The translations under genes were made by a program, and so were the position numbers. From an uncultured Methanobrevibacter sp. (lineage in GTDB: Archaea > Methanobacteriota > Methanobacteria > Methanobacteriales > Methanobacteriaceae), in NCBI GenBank assembly GCA_902795935.1, contig CADBMS010000113.1:1-10671 (forward strand): DNA of 10,671 bases. The letters run 5' to 3'. Numbering within the stretch: the stretch's first letter is position 1; every line of letters begins with the position of its first letter. Below the pieces are notes generated by a model that was not told the DNA's origin, did not search any database, and saw only the letters and a list, made by a program, of their open reading frames with translations. Positions 1 through 5,352 of the stretch are shown one piece after another.

Positions 1-52
1 TACAAACACAAACTGTTTAACAATAAAAGAAACAAAAATACAAAAAATTAGA

Positions 53-77
53 CTGAATTTTCAACAAAAAAATTCAG
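53..77. repeat. Inverted repeat, 9-bp perfect stem
   Basis: CTGAATTTT (53-61) is the exact reverse complement of AAAATTCAG (69-77), leaving a 7-base loop. Read on the minus strand, the stem is followed by a T-rich stretch (positions 52 down to about 20), which is terminator-like. On the plus strand a T5 run follows at 87-91. It could end a transcript from a gene left of the window, but no gene is visible on either side to confirm a direction. Confidence 0.4.
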
Positions 78-95
78 ACCCCTAAATTTTTAAAT

Positions 96-137
96 AGAGT
101 AATATTATGTAAATATATTCTAAATAATAATTACTCT
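96..137. repeat. Inverted repeat upstream of the ferredoxin gene
   Basis: AGAGTAAT (96-103) is the exact reverse complement of ATTACTCT (130-137). The pairing extends through ATTAT (104-108) with ATAAT if one base is bulged, giving about 13 pairs around a roughly 15-base loop. It lies 56 bases before the ferredoxin start, so it could be a regulatory site or a leader structure. Chance pairing in AT-rich DNA is a real alternative. Confidence 0.35.
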
Positions 138-193
138 TCACATAAAAATATAATATTTACTCACTATTTATAAAAAAATAAAGTTGGATTAGT

Positions 194-433
194 ATGGGGT
201 TAAGTTCATTTTTTAAGAAAAGGAAAAAAGAGGATAAGAAAAAAGAAGAAGTTGATTGTCACATTAACATTAATATGGATGGATGTGATGCTTGTGGAAA
301 GTGTTCAATTGCTTGTCCAAATAATGTTTTAATTATTCCAGAAACGGTGGTTACAGTTCGTGATTCTCAAGTTTGTAGAAGTTGTCGGTTATGTATGGCA
401 GTATGTCCTAATAATTGTATTACAATTAATTAG
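194..433 (+). CDS. Small 2x[4Fe-4S] ferredoxin-like protein
   Basis: The 79-residue product carries two consecutive bacterial-type ferredoxin motifs. These are C31-x2-C34-x2-C37-x3-C41-P and C61-x2-C64-x2-C67-x3-C71-P, the standard pattern for two [4Fe-4S] clusters, each borrowing its fourth cysteine from the other motif. Two extra cysteines, C22 and C75, lie outside the motifs. The N-terminus (residues 8-19) is a run of Lys, Arg, Asp and Glu, unlike a minimal ferredoxin, and there is no signal peptide or membrane segment, so the protein is probably cytosolic. It likely transfers electrons to an unidentified partner, since no redox enzyme is adjacent. The ATG at 194 has only a weak GGAT (186-189) as a ribosome binding site. 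A start at M28 would remove most of the unusual N-terminus but would have no better signal. It is transcribed towards the Cas4-like gene. Confidence 0.9.
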   Translation: MGLSSFFKKRKKEDKKKEEVDCHININMDGCDACGKCSIACPNNVLIIPETVVTVRDSQVCRSCRLCMAVCPNNCITIN

Positions 434-471
434 AGTCATAAAAATTTTAATTCAGTTTATGTTAATTTTTT
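434..471. terminator. Shared terminator region between convergent genes
   Basis: The gap between the ferredoxin stop and the Cas4-like stop holds a T6 run on the plus strand (466-471, touching the stop codon of the minus-strand gene) and an A5 run (440-444) that is T5 on the minus strand. T tracts without a strong hairpin are the usual archaeal termination signal. This assignment rests on position and composition only. Confidence 0.45.
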
Positions 472-1291
472 ATGTAAAGTCTATATTTTCCTTACAGGCT
501 TTGTTATAATCACATTTTTCACATTTCTTAAGATTAAGATTAATTTCAGGTAAAATTCCTTTTTTTATAGAGTAAATACTTTGTAAAACTTCTTGCAATT
601 TTTCACGAAGTTTAGTGTTTATAACAACTGGTCGTTTATCATTAATGTTTCCATAATTAATAAATCCAACTAAAATTTCAGTATTAAATTCATATTCTAA
701 TAATATACTATATGCTGCTAATTCAAGTGCATCACTATCCCATACTCCACGTAATGGACCTCTACCAGTTTTTTGTTTTATGGGAAAATATGTTCCATCA
801 ACTACTTCTATTTTATCTATTAGGCCACTTAATCCTAAATCAAAATTTTTAATTAAATAATTTTCAATTATGGGTGGAAATAATAATTCGCTTAAGTAAT
901 TAGGATCATTATAACCTTTATTTATTATTTGATTTGTTTTAAGGGCTAAAATTGCTGTTTGGATTTTAAGATCCTCTTTCAAATCTTCTAAAAATTCCGC
1001 TTCATCATTGGGATTAATATGATGTTCTTTCATAACTTTTCTTAAAATCTTAGGTATATCCTTAAATAGTTTTTGATTTATTTCTGAAGCATTCATATTA
1101 TCTTGTATTATTCTAAAATTCTTTTTTACGGAATTTTGATATTCTTTTAAAACTTGTTTCCTAATTTTACCATGTAATTTTTGTATTTCTTGTTGTGGTG
1201 TGATATTTTCTTGTGGTTTAGTGTATTCTTTAAGGTATACTTTTAAGGGGCAGTAAAAATATTCGTTTATTGAAGATACAGAAGTAGTCAT
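470..1291 (-). CDS. Cas4/RecB-family nuclease-like protein with altered active-site motif
   Basis: This 273-residue protein has the Cas4 (DUF83/PD-(D/E)XK) layout. An N-terminal cysteine sits in Y-C14-P, and a motif-I-like His40-Gly follows. The acidic residue of the G-x-I-D segment is D159. A C-terminal triad C257-x2-C260-x5-C266 would, with C14, hold a [4Fe-4S] cluster. Two catalytic motifs deviate. Where Cas4 proteins normally read E-x-K after the D motif, this one reads K172-Q-K174, and the later Q-x-x-x-Y motif reads E190-L-A-A-Y194. The codon for K172 is AAA, one base from a Glu codon. Active Cas4 enzymes trim DNA during CRISPR spacer acquisition, but no cas1, cas2 or CRISPR repeats lie nearby, so a solo or non-CRISPR role is likely and nuclease activity is doubtful. 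An AGGAG (1301-1305) sits 9 bases before the ATG. Confidence 0.75.
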   Translation of the reverse strand: MTTSVSSINEYFYCPLKVYLKEYTKPQENITPQQEIQKLHGKIRKQVLKEYQNSVKKNFRIIQDNMNASEINQKLFKDIPKILRKVMKEHHINPNDEAEFLEDLKEDLKIQTAILALKTNQIINKGYNDPNYLSELLFPPIIENYLIKNFDLGLSGLIDKIEVVDGTYFPIKQKTGRGPLRGVWDSDALELAAYSILLEYEFNTEILVGFINYGNINDKRPVVINTKLREKLQEVLQSIYSIKKGILPEINLNLKKCEKCDYNKACKENIDFT

Positions 1292-1350
1292 TTTTTTTGA
1301 CTCCTAATATTTTTACTATATTGTATATACTAACTTATTAATAAATTTTT

Positions 1351-1358
1351 TTATAAAA
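1351..1358 (-). promoter_or_regulatory. Candidate TATA box for the Cas4-like gene
   Basis: On the minus strand this reads TTTTATAA. Archaeal transcription usually starts about 25 bases downstream, which would give a leader of roughly 35 bases that includes the AGGAG. The nearer GTATATAC (1323-1330) would place the start at or beyond the ribosome binding site, so it is less suitable. Confidence 0.35.
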
Positions 1359-1373
1359 GTATTACTAAATTTT

Positions 1374-1395
1374 AAAAAAATAAAAAATTTAAAAA
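1374..1395 (-). terminator. T-tract terminator after the nucleotidyltransferase gene
   Basis: On the minus strand, just past the stop codon at 1401, there are three T runs in succession: T5 (1395-1391), T6 (1387-1382) and T7 (1380-1374). Serial T tracts are typical of archaeal intrinsic termination. They suggest that this gene and the downstream Cas4-like gene are transcribed separately. Confidence 0.55.
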
Positions 1396-1400
1396 TAATC

Positions 1401-2438
1401 TTAAACAGGAGATTTTTTAAGCTTAATATACTCATTAAAGGCTTCACGAGTGGTTCCAACAACTATTCTATGATATATTTCATCAGTTTTAGTATTAATG
1501 ACTTTTTCCAACCTACCTTTCGCAATAATATCTTCATTATCTTTGACTTCACCAGCATACGTATGAGTAAAAGAAGCAACTTCCTTGATATCTTTAATTT
1601 CCGGCCCATTAATAACACTCACCTTTTCAACACTATAAATAGAAGGATTATCAAAACTAGCAAGAGCACTAACAACTTTAGCTTCAATAACAATTTGATC
1701 GTAAGATTCATAACGAATATCATCATATTCGCCATAAATTTCATCCCAATTCCGAGTTAAAAGAATATCAAATAAAGTACCGTCAATAACCCCTCGATTA
1801 TTTTTACGTTTTTCATACCAACAAAACTCATCAAAACTAAGAGTACTATCTTTTATACGTTTATCATAAACTTTTCTCCAAAAATCATCACTAATACTTT
1901 TAAATAATGGAAATTCATCAGTATCTTTAATTTCACCAAATAACTTCATACATCTGTGCTGATTTTCCATACCATAAACAACAAAATCAATATCTGAAAC
2001 ACTATTGTCATTTAAACCAGGTAAAACTGAACCAGAAATACCTAAACAATCATAAGGAACATCAGCATATTCATGGAATGTTTCAGCAATAGTAATAACT
2101 TTTTTAAAAAGAGGATTATCTGTATCTGAATTAATAATCTCTTTTAAACGTTCATTTGGTTGTAATATTTTTTCAATTTTATCAAATGGAACTCCCATCA
2201 TTTTAAGACCAGTTTTATCATCATCAAATAAATAATAAGGATAATTTTCTTCTAAAAATTTATATGCAGTATCTGAATCTACTTTAGTATATCGTTGACC
2301 ATTTTTAACCCGTTCACCATTCTCATCAGGAATATATCTTAAAAAAGCAAGAACACGATCATTTGGATGGTGGTAAGATGTAGTTGCAAAGAACAAATCA
2401 TCTACACTATATATAAAATCTCTAGGTCTAACTTTCAT
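1401..2438 (-). CDS. Conserved archaeal predicted nucleotidyltransferase (COG1665-like)
   Basis: This 345-residue protein has a polymerase-beta-type nucleotidyltransferase signature. It reads G136-S137 followed by S-D149-I-D151, the G-S/D-x-D motif that binds metal and NTP. A plausible third acidic residue is D224 in F-D-I-L. The N-terminus (R-P-R-D-F-I-Y and F-L-R-Y-I-P) resembles what I recall of a family conserved in methanogens and annotated only as predicted nucleotidyltransferase. The C-terminal 110 or so residues look beta-rich and could be a substrate-binding domain, but I cannot name it. The substrate is unknown; RNA or a small molecule are both possible. There is no signal peptide. 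No Shine-Dalgarno precedes the ATG, so translation may be leaderless. The gene is divergent from the DUF366-queDE cluster. Confidence 0.8.
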   Translation of the reverse strand: MKVRPRDFIYSVDDLFFATTSYHHPNDRVLAFLRYIPDENGERVKNGQRYTKVDSDTAYKFLEENYPYYLFDDDKTGLKMMGVPFDKIEKILQPNERLKEIINSDTDNPLFKKVITIAETFHEYADVPYDCLGISGSVLPGLNDNSVSDIDFVVYGMENQHRCMKLFGEIKDTDEFPLFKSISDDFWRKVYDKRIKDSTLSFDEFCWYEKRKNNRGVIDGTLFDILLTRNWDEIYGEYDDIRYESYDQIVIEAKVVSALASFDNPSIYSVEKVSVINGPEIKDIKEVASFTHTYAGEVKDNEDIIAKGRLEKVINTKTDEIYHRIVVGTTREAFNEYIKLKKSPV

Positions 2439-2719
2439 AATAAAAACTATTGTAATCTAAATATTAATAATTTAGCTTTTAATTTTTTTAACACAACTTT
2501 ATTTTAAAAATTTAATTATTTATGAAAATTAGAAGGATGCTCCCTAAATTAAATAATTAGTCACTTATATATGAGTATATTGAAAATAATTCTCTTTAAT
2601 AAATTTCCTTCATTGTATAAATTCTAAATCATTATAAACTATCATGCATTATTTAATAATTTAAAAATTATATAATTATATAAGTATATTGAGTATTGAA
2701 ATCATAATATTAACTATAA
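2439..2719. promoter_or_regulatory. Divergent intergenic region between nucleotidyltransferase and DUF366 genes
   Basis: This AT-rich gap holds no convincing gene. It should contain promoters for both flanking genes. A near-palindrome, ACTTATATATGAGT (2563-2576), has a TATA-like core readable on either strand. The longest notable open frame (2522-2560) encodes 12 residues and is dismissed. I see no tRNA, and no GC-rich island of the kind that marks structured RNA in AT-rich genomes. Confidence 0.5.
2668..2683 (+). promoter_or_regulatory. TATA box candidate for the DUF366-queD-queE operon
   Basis: TTATATAATTATATAA is a perfect 16-base palindrome containing two overlapping TATA-like elements. 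Transcription starting about 25 bases downstream would begin near 2700-2708. That leaves a roughly 50-base leader if translation starts at 2759, and only about 15 bases if it starts at 2720. The palindrome could also be an operator. Confidence 0.45.
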
Positions 2720-2758
2720 ATGACTCATTCTTCAAAAAAATTAGGAGTTTTTCACAGT

Positions 2759-3328
2759 ATGATTACTAAATTCTTAAATGAAAACATATCTTATGATGGA
2801 AGTCAAATACAACCTCTTTGGGCCTTAAATAAAAAAAATATTAAAGGATCCAGTATAGTATCATGGATTGGATCAATGGAAATTAAACCTGAAAAAGTAA
2901 TAGATGTAGAAGATGTTGGCTTAGAGATAAAAGCTGATGAAAACATTAATTTCATAGTAGAACATTTTGATGCACAACCACCAAGTATTCGTTTATGTTA
3001 TCATAGACAAAGACTATTAGTCATGATTCTTCAAAACATTTTAACACAATATGGAGTATATTCAGTTCGTGAAGGGGATGATATCTATGTTGATGGTCGT
3101 AAATTAACAGTATCAATTGCAAGTATATCTCAAACTAGCATGAAAATTCATTTTGGAATAAATATTACAAGTAAAGGGACTCCTGATGATGTGGATACCA
3201 TTGGTTTACTTGAAACAGGTTTAATACATGAAAATGAATTAAATGAAATAATAAATTTAATAATGGAAACTTATACAAATGAAATAAAAACAATTGAAGA
3301 AGACATCTCTAAAACAAGAGCATTATAA
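2759..3328 (+). CDS. DUF366 family protein linked to queD and queE
   Basis: The 189-residue product resembles archaeal DUF366 (COG2029) proteins, which I recognise by the opening Y-D-G-S-Q-I-x-P-L-W-A, the G-S-S-I-V-S-W-x-G stretch and the later P-P-S-I-R-L-C-Y-H-R-Q-R-L-L segment. I prefer the ATG at 2759, because an AGGAG (2743-2747) lies 11 bases upstream and the resulting length is close to what I recall for the family, about 190 residues. The in-frame ATG at 2720 would add 13 poorly motivated residues and lacks a ribosome binding site. The biochemical function is unknown to me. It leads a tight plus-strand cluster, 22 bases before the preferred queD start, so a role in or near 7-deazaguanine (archaeosine) synthesis is plausible but inferred only from position. 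No signal peptide or membrane span is seen. Confidence 0.75.
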   Translation: MITKFLNENISYDGSQIQPLWALNKKNIKGSSIVSWIGSMEIKPEKVIDVEDVGLEIKADENINFIVEHFDAQPPSIRLCYHRQRLLVMILQNILTQYGVYSVREGDDIYVDGRKLTVSIASISQTSMKIHFGINITSKGTPDDVDTIGLLETGLIHENELNEIINLIMETYTNEIKTIEEDISKTRAL

Positions 3329-3350
3329 CTAAGTCATGGAGTTTATTATT

Positions 3351-3836
3351 ATGAAAATAGTCCTAGATGGAATACATGCAAATCTAAGATTCTCTGCAGC
3401 ACATATGATACCTGAACATCAATCTTGTGGTTTAATACATGGTCATTCATATATTATAGATGTAAGTATTGATGGTGAACGTAATGGAAAATTTGGATTT
3501 GTGGCAGATTTTAAAGAAGTAAAAAGTATTATGAGGAATTTATGTGAATATTTTGATCATAAATTATTAATTCCATTAAAAAATGAGTTTATAATCTTTA
3601 AATCTATTGATGAGTATAATGTAAAGTTTACTATTTTAAATAAAAATTATAGCTTACCTGTGGAAGATTGTGTCCTATTAGATTTGACTTCAACAACTGC
3701 CGAAGAATTAGCAGAATATTTTACTCTAAAATTATTTGATAAACTAAAAGAAAAAGGTGCAATATTAAATTTTGTAGAAGTATGTGTAAATGAAGGAATT
3801 GGGCAAGGAGCAGTTTATACAAAATTTAATAAATAA
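3351..3836 (+). CDS. queD: 6-carboxy-tetrahydropterin synthase (QueD/PTPS family)
   Basis: QueD converts 7,8-dihydroneopterin triphosphate to 6-carboxy-5,6,7,8-tetrahydropterin, an early step towards preQ0 and, in archaea, archaeosine in tRNA. Family residues are present: zinc ligands H18 (F-S-A-A-H18), H30 and H32, with the catalytic cysteine in C26-x3-H30-G-H32. D69-H70 lies in F-D-H-K-L, a T-A-E118 motif follows, and E148 is near the C-terminus. The C-x3-H-G-H pattern favours QueD over mammalian-type pyruvoyl-tetrahydropterin synthase. At 161 residues it is longer than E. coli QueD (about 120); the extra length is mostly residues 77-110. I chose the ATG at 3351 because GGAG (3338-3341) lies 9 bases upstream. 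The ATG at 3336 would add five residues and overlap that signal. It sits between DUF366 and queE. Confidence 0.88.
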   Translation: MKIVLDGIHANLRFSAAHMIPEHQSCGLIHGHSYIIDVSIDGERNGKFGFVADFKEVKSIMRNLCEYFDHKLLIPLKNEFIIFKSIDEYNVKFTILNKNYSLPVEDCVLLDLTSTTAEELAEYFTLKLFDKLKEKGAILNFVEVCVNEGIGQGAVYTKFNK

Positions 3837-3853
3837 GATACTGGTTGATTCAA

Positions 3854-4555
3854 ATGAAAGCCCCCATAATTGAAGTATTCTCAAGTATACAAGGAGAAGG
3901 ATTATATATAGGTAAAAGACAAATATTTGTTAGATTTGCAGGTTGTAATCTTAATTGTAAATATTGTGATACAAGTAATAGTAAAATGGTTTTTTCAGGT
4001 AAAGAAATGTCTGTAACAGAGTTGCATGATAAAATAAATAATTTAATAACTCCTGATTTTCATTCAATATCATTTACTGGTGGAGAACCTTTATTACAAG
4101 CGGATTTTATAAAAAAATTTCATGAAATAAAAAATTATCCTATGTTGCTAGAAACTAATGGAACGCTCCCTAATCAATTAAAAAAAATAGCACAATATGT
4201 AAATTATGCATCTGTTGATATTAAATTGTCTGAACACTTTGAAACAGCCAATATTGAAGATATCATATCTAATGAAATTGAATCTACAAACATATTAATA
4301 TCAAAAGGAACAAACGTATATTGTAAAATAGTTGTTTTACCCAAAACAGAAGTGGACACAATAGTAAATATTTCAGAAACACTAACTGAGAAAATCAGAG
4401 ATTCAACAAAGATATCATTAATACTTCAACCATCCAGTCCGATTGAAGAATGGGGTAAATACACAGAAAAACTTTTTAGAATGTCTGAAAATGTGGGAAA
4501 ATATCTTGATATCCGAGTTATTCCACAAATACATAAAATTTTAGACATCCGTTAG
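3854..4555 (+). CDS. queE: 7-carboxy-7-deazaguanine synthase, radical SAM (QueE)
   Basis: QueE is a radical S-adenosylmethionine enzyme that contracts 6-carboxy-tetrahydropterin to 7-carboxy-7-deazaguanine, the product of QueD being its substrate. The 233-residue protein begins with I-E-V-F-S-S-I-Q-G-E-G, typical of QueE. The [4Fe-4S] cysteines are C31-x3-C35-x2-C38 (C-N-L-N-C-K-Y-C-D-T), followed by the SAM-binding T-G-G-E-P-L-L-Q, then L-E-T-N-G, V-D-I-K-L-S and a late Q-P-S-S-P. All expected motifs are intact. The ATG at 3854 is 17 bases after the queD stop; an in-frame TTG at 3845 would add three residues and is less likely. The ribosome binding site is weak, so translation may be coupled to queD. 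QueC, arcTGT and archaeosine synthase are not in the window. Confidence 0.92.
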   Translation: MKAPIIEVFSSIQGEGLYIGKRQIFVRFAGCNLNCKYCDTSNSKMVFSGKEMSVTELHDKINNLITPDFHSISFTGGEPLLQADFIKKFHEIKNYPMLLETNGTLPNQLKKIAQYVNYASVDIKLSEHFETANIEDIISNEIESTNILISKGTNVYCKIVVLPKTEVDTIVNISETLTEKIRDSTKISLILQPSSPIEEWGKYTEKLFRMSENVGKYLDIRVIPQIHKILDIR

Positions 4556-4560
4556 GAGGT
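4554..4560 (+). promoter_or_regulatory. Strong Shine-Dalgarno overlapping the queE stop
   Basis: AGGAGGT overlaps the TAG of queE (4553-4555) and lies 8 bases before the next ATG at 4569. It fixes the start of the CBS-zinc-ribbon gene and implies that it is co-transcribed, and possibly translationally coupled, with queE. Confidence 0.85.
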
Positions 4561-4568
4561 TAGATTAT

Positions 4569-5114
4569 ATGGAAACAAAAGTGACAATACGTGATGCAAT
4601 GACTCCCAATGCAAAAACAATTAAATCTGATGCAACTGTCGCTGATGCTAGTAAAGTAATGGCTGATTTTAAAATTGGTGGTTTAATTGTTAAAGATAAT
4701 TCCGTAATTGAAGGAATTATAACTGAAAGTGACATCATTAGAAAAGTAGTTTCCAAGAACCTAAAGGCGGCTAACATTAAAGTAAAAGATGTGATGACAA
4801 CAAAATTAATCACTATTGGAATATCTGATGATTTAGATAAAGCTGCAAAAATAATGGCTAAAAACAATATAAGAAGATTGCCTGTAATGGATAATGATAA
4901 TTTGGCTGGAATTATAACCTCAAGGGATGTTATAGTACTTTCACCAGAGCATTCAACATTATTAGTTGAAAATGCACGTATACGATTTTCTGCAGAATAT
5001 GCTAGTGTATCTGGTACAGGGGACTGTGAAAGATGTGGAAACTTTGCAGATCTCATAGAATTTAATGGTAAATTTATCTGTGAGGGATGTAAAGCGGATA
5101 TGGAGGATGAATAA
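4569..5114 (+). CDS. Two-CBS-domain protein with C-terminal zinc ribbon
   Basis: The 181-residue protein has two CBS domains (about residues 5-62 and 71-125) forming one Bateman module. Each ends in the ligand-contacting G-I-I-T-x-x-D motif (T52-x2-D55, T117-x2-D120). A C-terminal rubredoxin-type zinc ribbon follows, with C153-x2-C156 and C171-x2-C174. CBS pairs typically bind AMP, ATP, SAM or related ligands, and the ribbon could bind nucleic acid or a protein. Such CBS-ribbon proteins are known in archaea, generally without a defined function. It follows queE with only 13 bases between stop and start and shares its ribosome-binding site region, so it probably belongs to that operon. Whether it regulates deazaguanine synthesis or merely shares a promoter is open. 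No T tract follows it closely. Confidence 0.88.
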   Translation: METKVTIRDAMTPNAKTIKSDATVADASKVMADFKIGGLIVKDNSVIEGIITESDIIRKVVSKNLKAANIKVKDVMTTKLITIGISDDLDKAAKIMAKNNIRRLPVMDNDNLAGIITSRDVIVLSPEHSTLLVENARIRFSAEYASVSGTGDCERCGNFADLIEFNGKFICEGCKADMEDE

Positions 5115-5352
5115 CAACATATTGTAGATATTCAACCACTAATTTTATAAATGTTCTTTAATTAGATAGTACGGATTATTAAATTAATTAATCTCAATTA
5201 ATACATTTCATAATAACAATCCACTATTTGATTATTGAATTATGAACAATTCTAAAAACAATATAAATAATAATCAAAATAATTAAAAAATATTATAATA
5301 AATAATTTTTATTTAATTAATTAAATAAATATTTCATTGAGAGGTGTGCACA
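5115..5352 (+). promoter_or_regulatory. Intergenic region before the first four-CBS gene
   Basis: This is AT-rich and non-coding. TATA-like sequences occur near 5260-5268 and 5291-5300. A 22-bp perfect palindrome lies at 5308-5329 and a GAGGTG ribosome binding site at 5341-5346. No clear terminator for the preceding operon is visible. The best small open frame (14 residues from 5243) is low-complexity and not credible. Confidence 0.4.
5308..5329. repeat. 22-bp perfect palindrome upstream of four-CBS gene
   Basis: Every base from 5308 to 5329 pairs with its mirror, centred on TTAATTAATTAA (5314-5325). It ends 11 bases before the ribosome binding site, a suitable position for an operator overlapping the transcription start. 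It consists only of A and T, so chance occurrence is possible. Confidence 0.5.

Noticed and set aside
470..1400. Possible CRISPR-Cas locus around the Cas4-like gene
   Set aside because: No direct repeats with regular spacers and no other cas gene can be seen in either direction within the window.
1470..1760. Plus-strand open frame of 96 codons inside the nucleotidyltransferase gene
   Set aside because: Its product is low-complexity (Phe, Ile, Asn, Ser) and lies opposite a conserved protein on the minus strand.
2439..2719. Possible preQ1-type riboswitch ahead of the que operon
   Set aside because: The leader is almost all A and T with no recognisable C-rich aptamer core or pseudoknot, and such riboswitches are known from bacteria, not archaea.
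2720..2758. Upstream ATG for the DUF366 protein
   Set aside because: No ribosome binding site precedes it, while the ATG at 2759 has AGGAG and gives a length closer to the family.
5243..5287. Small open frame of 14 codons between CBS genes
   Set aside because: It is nearly all Asn with no ribosome binding site, and reflects base composition.
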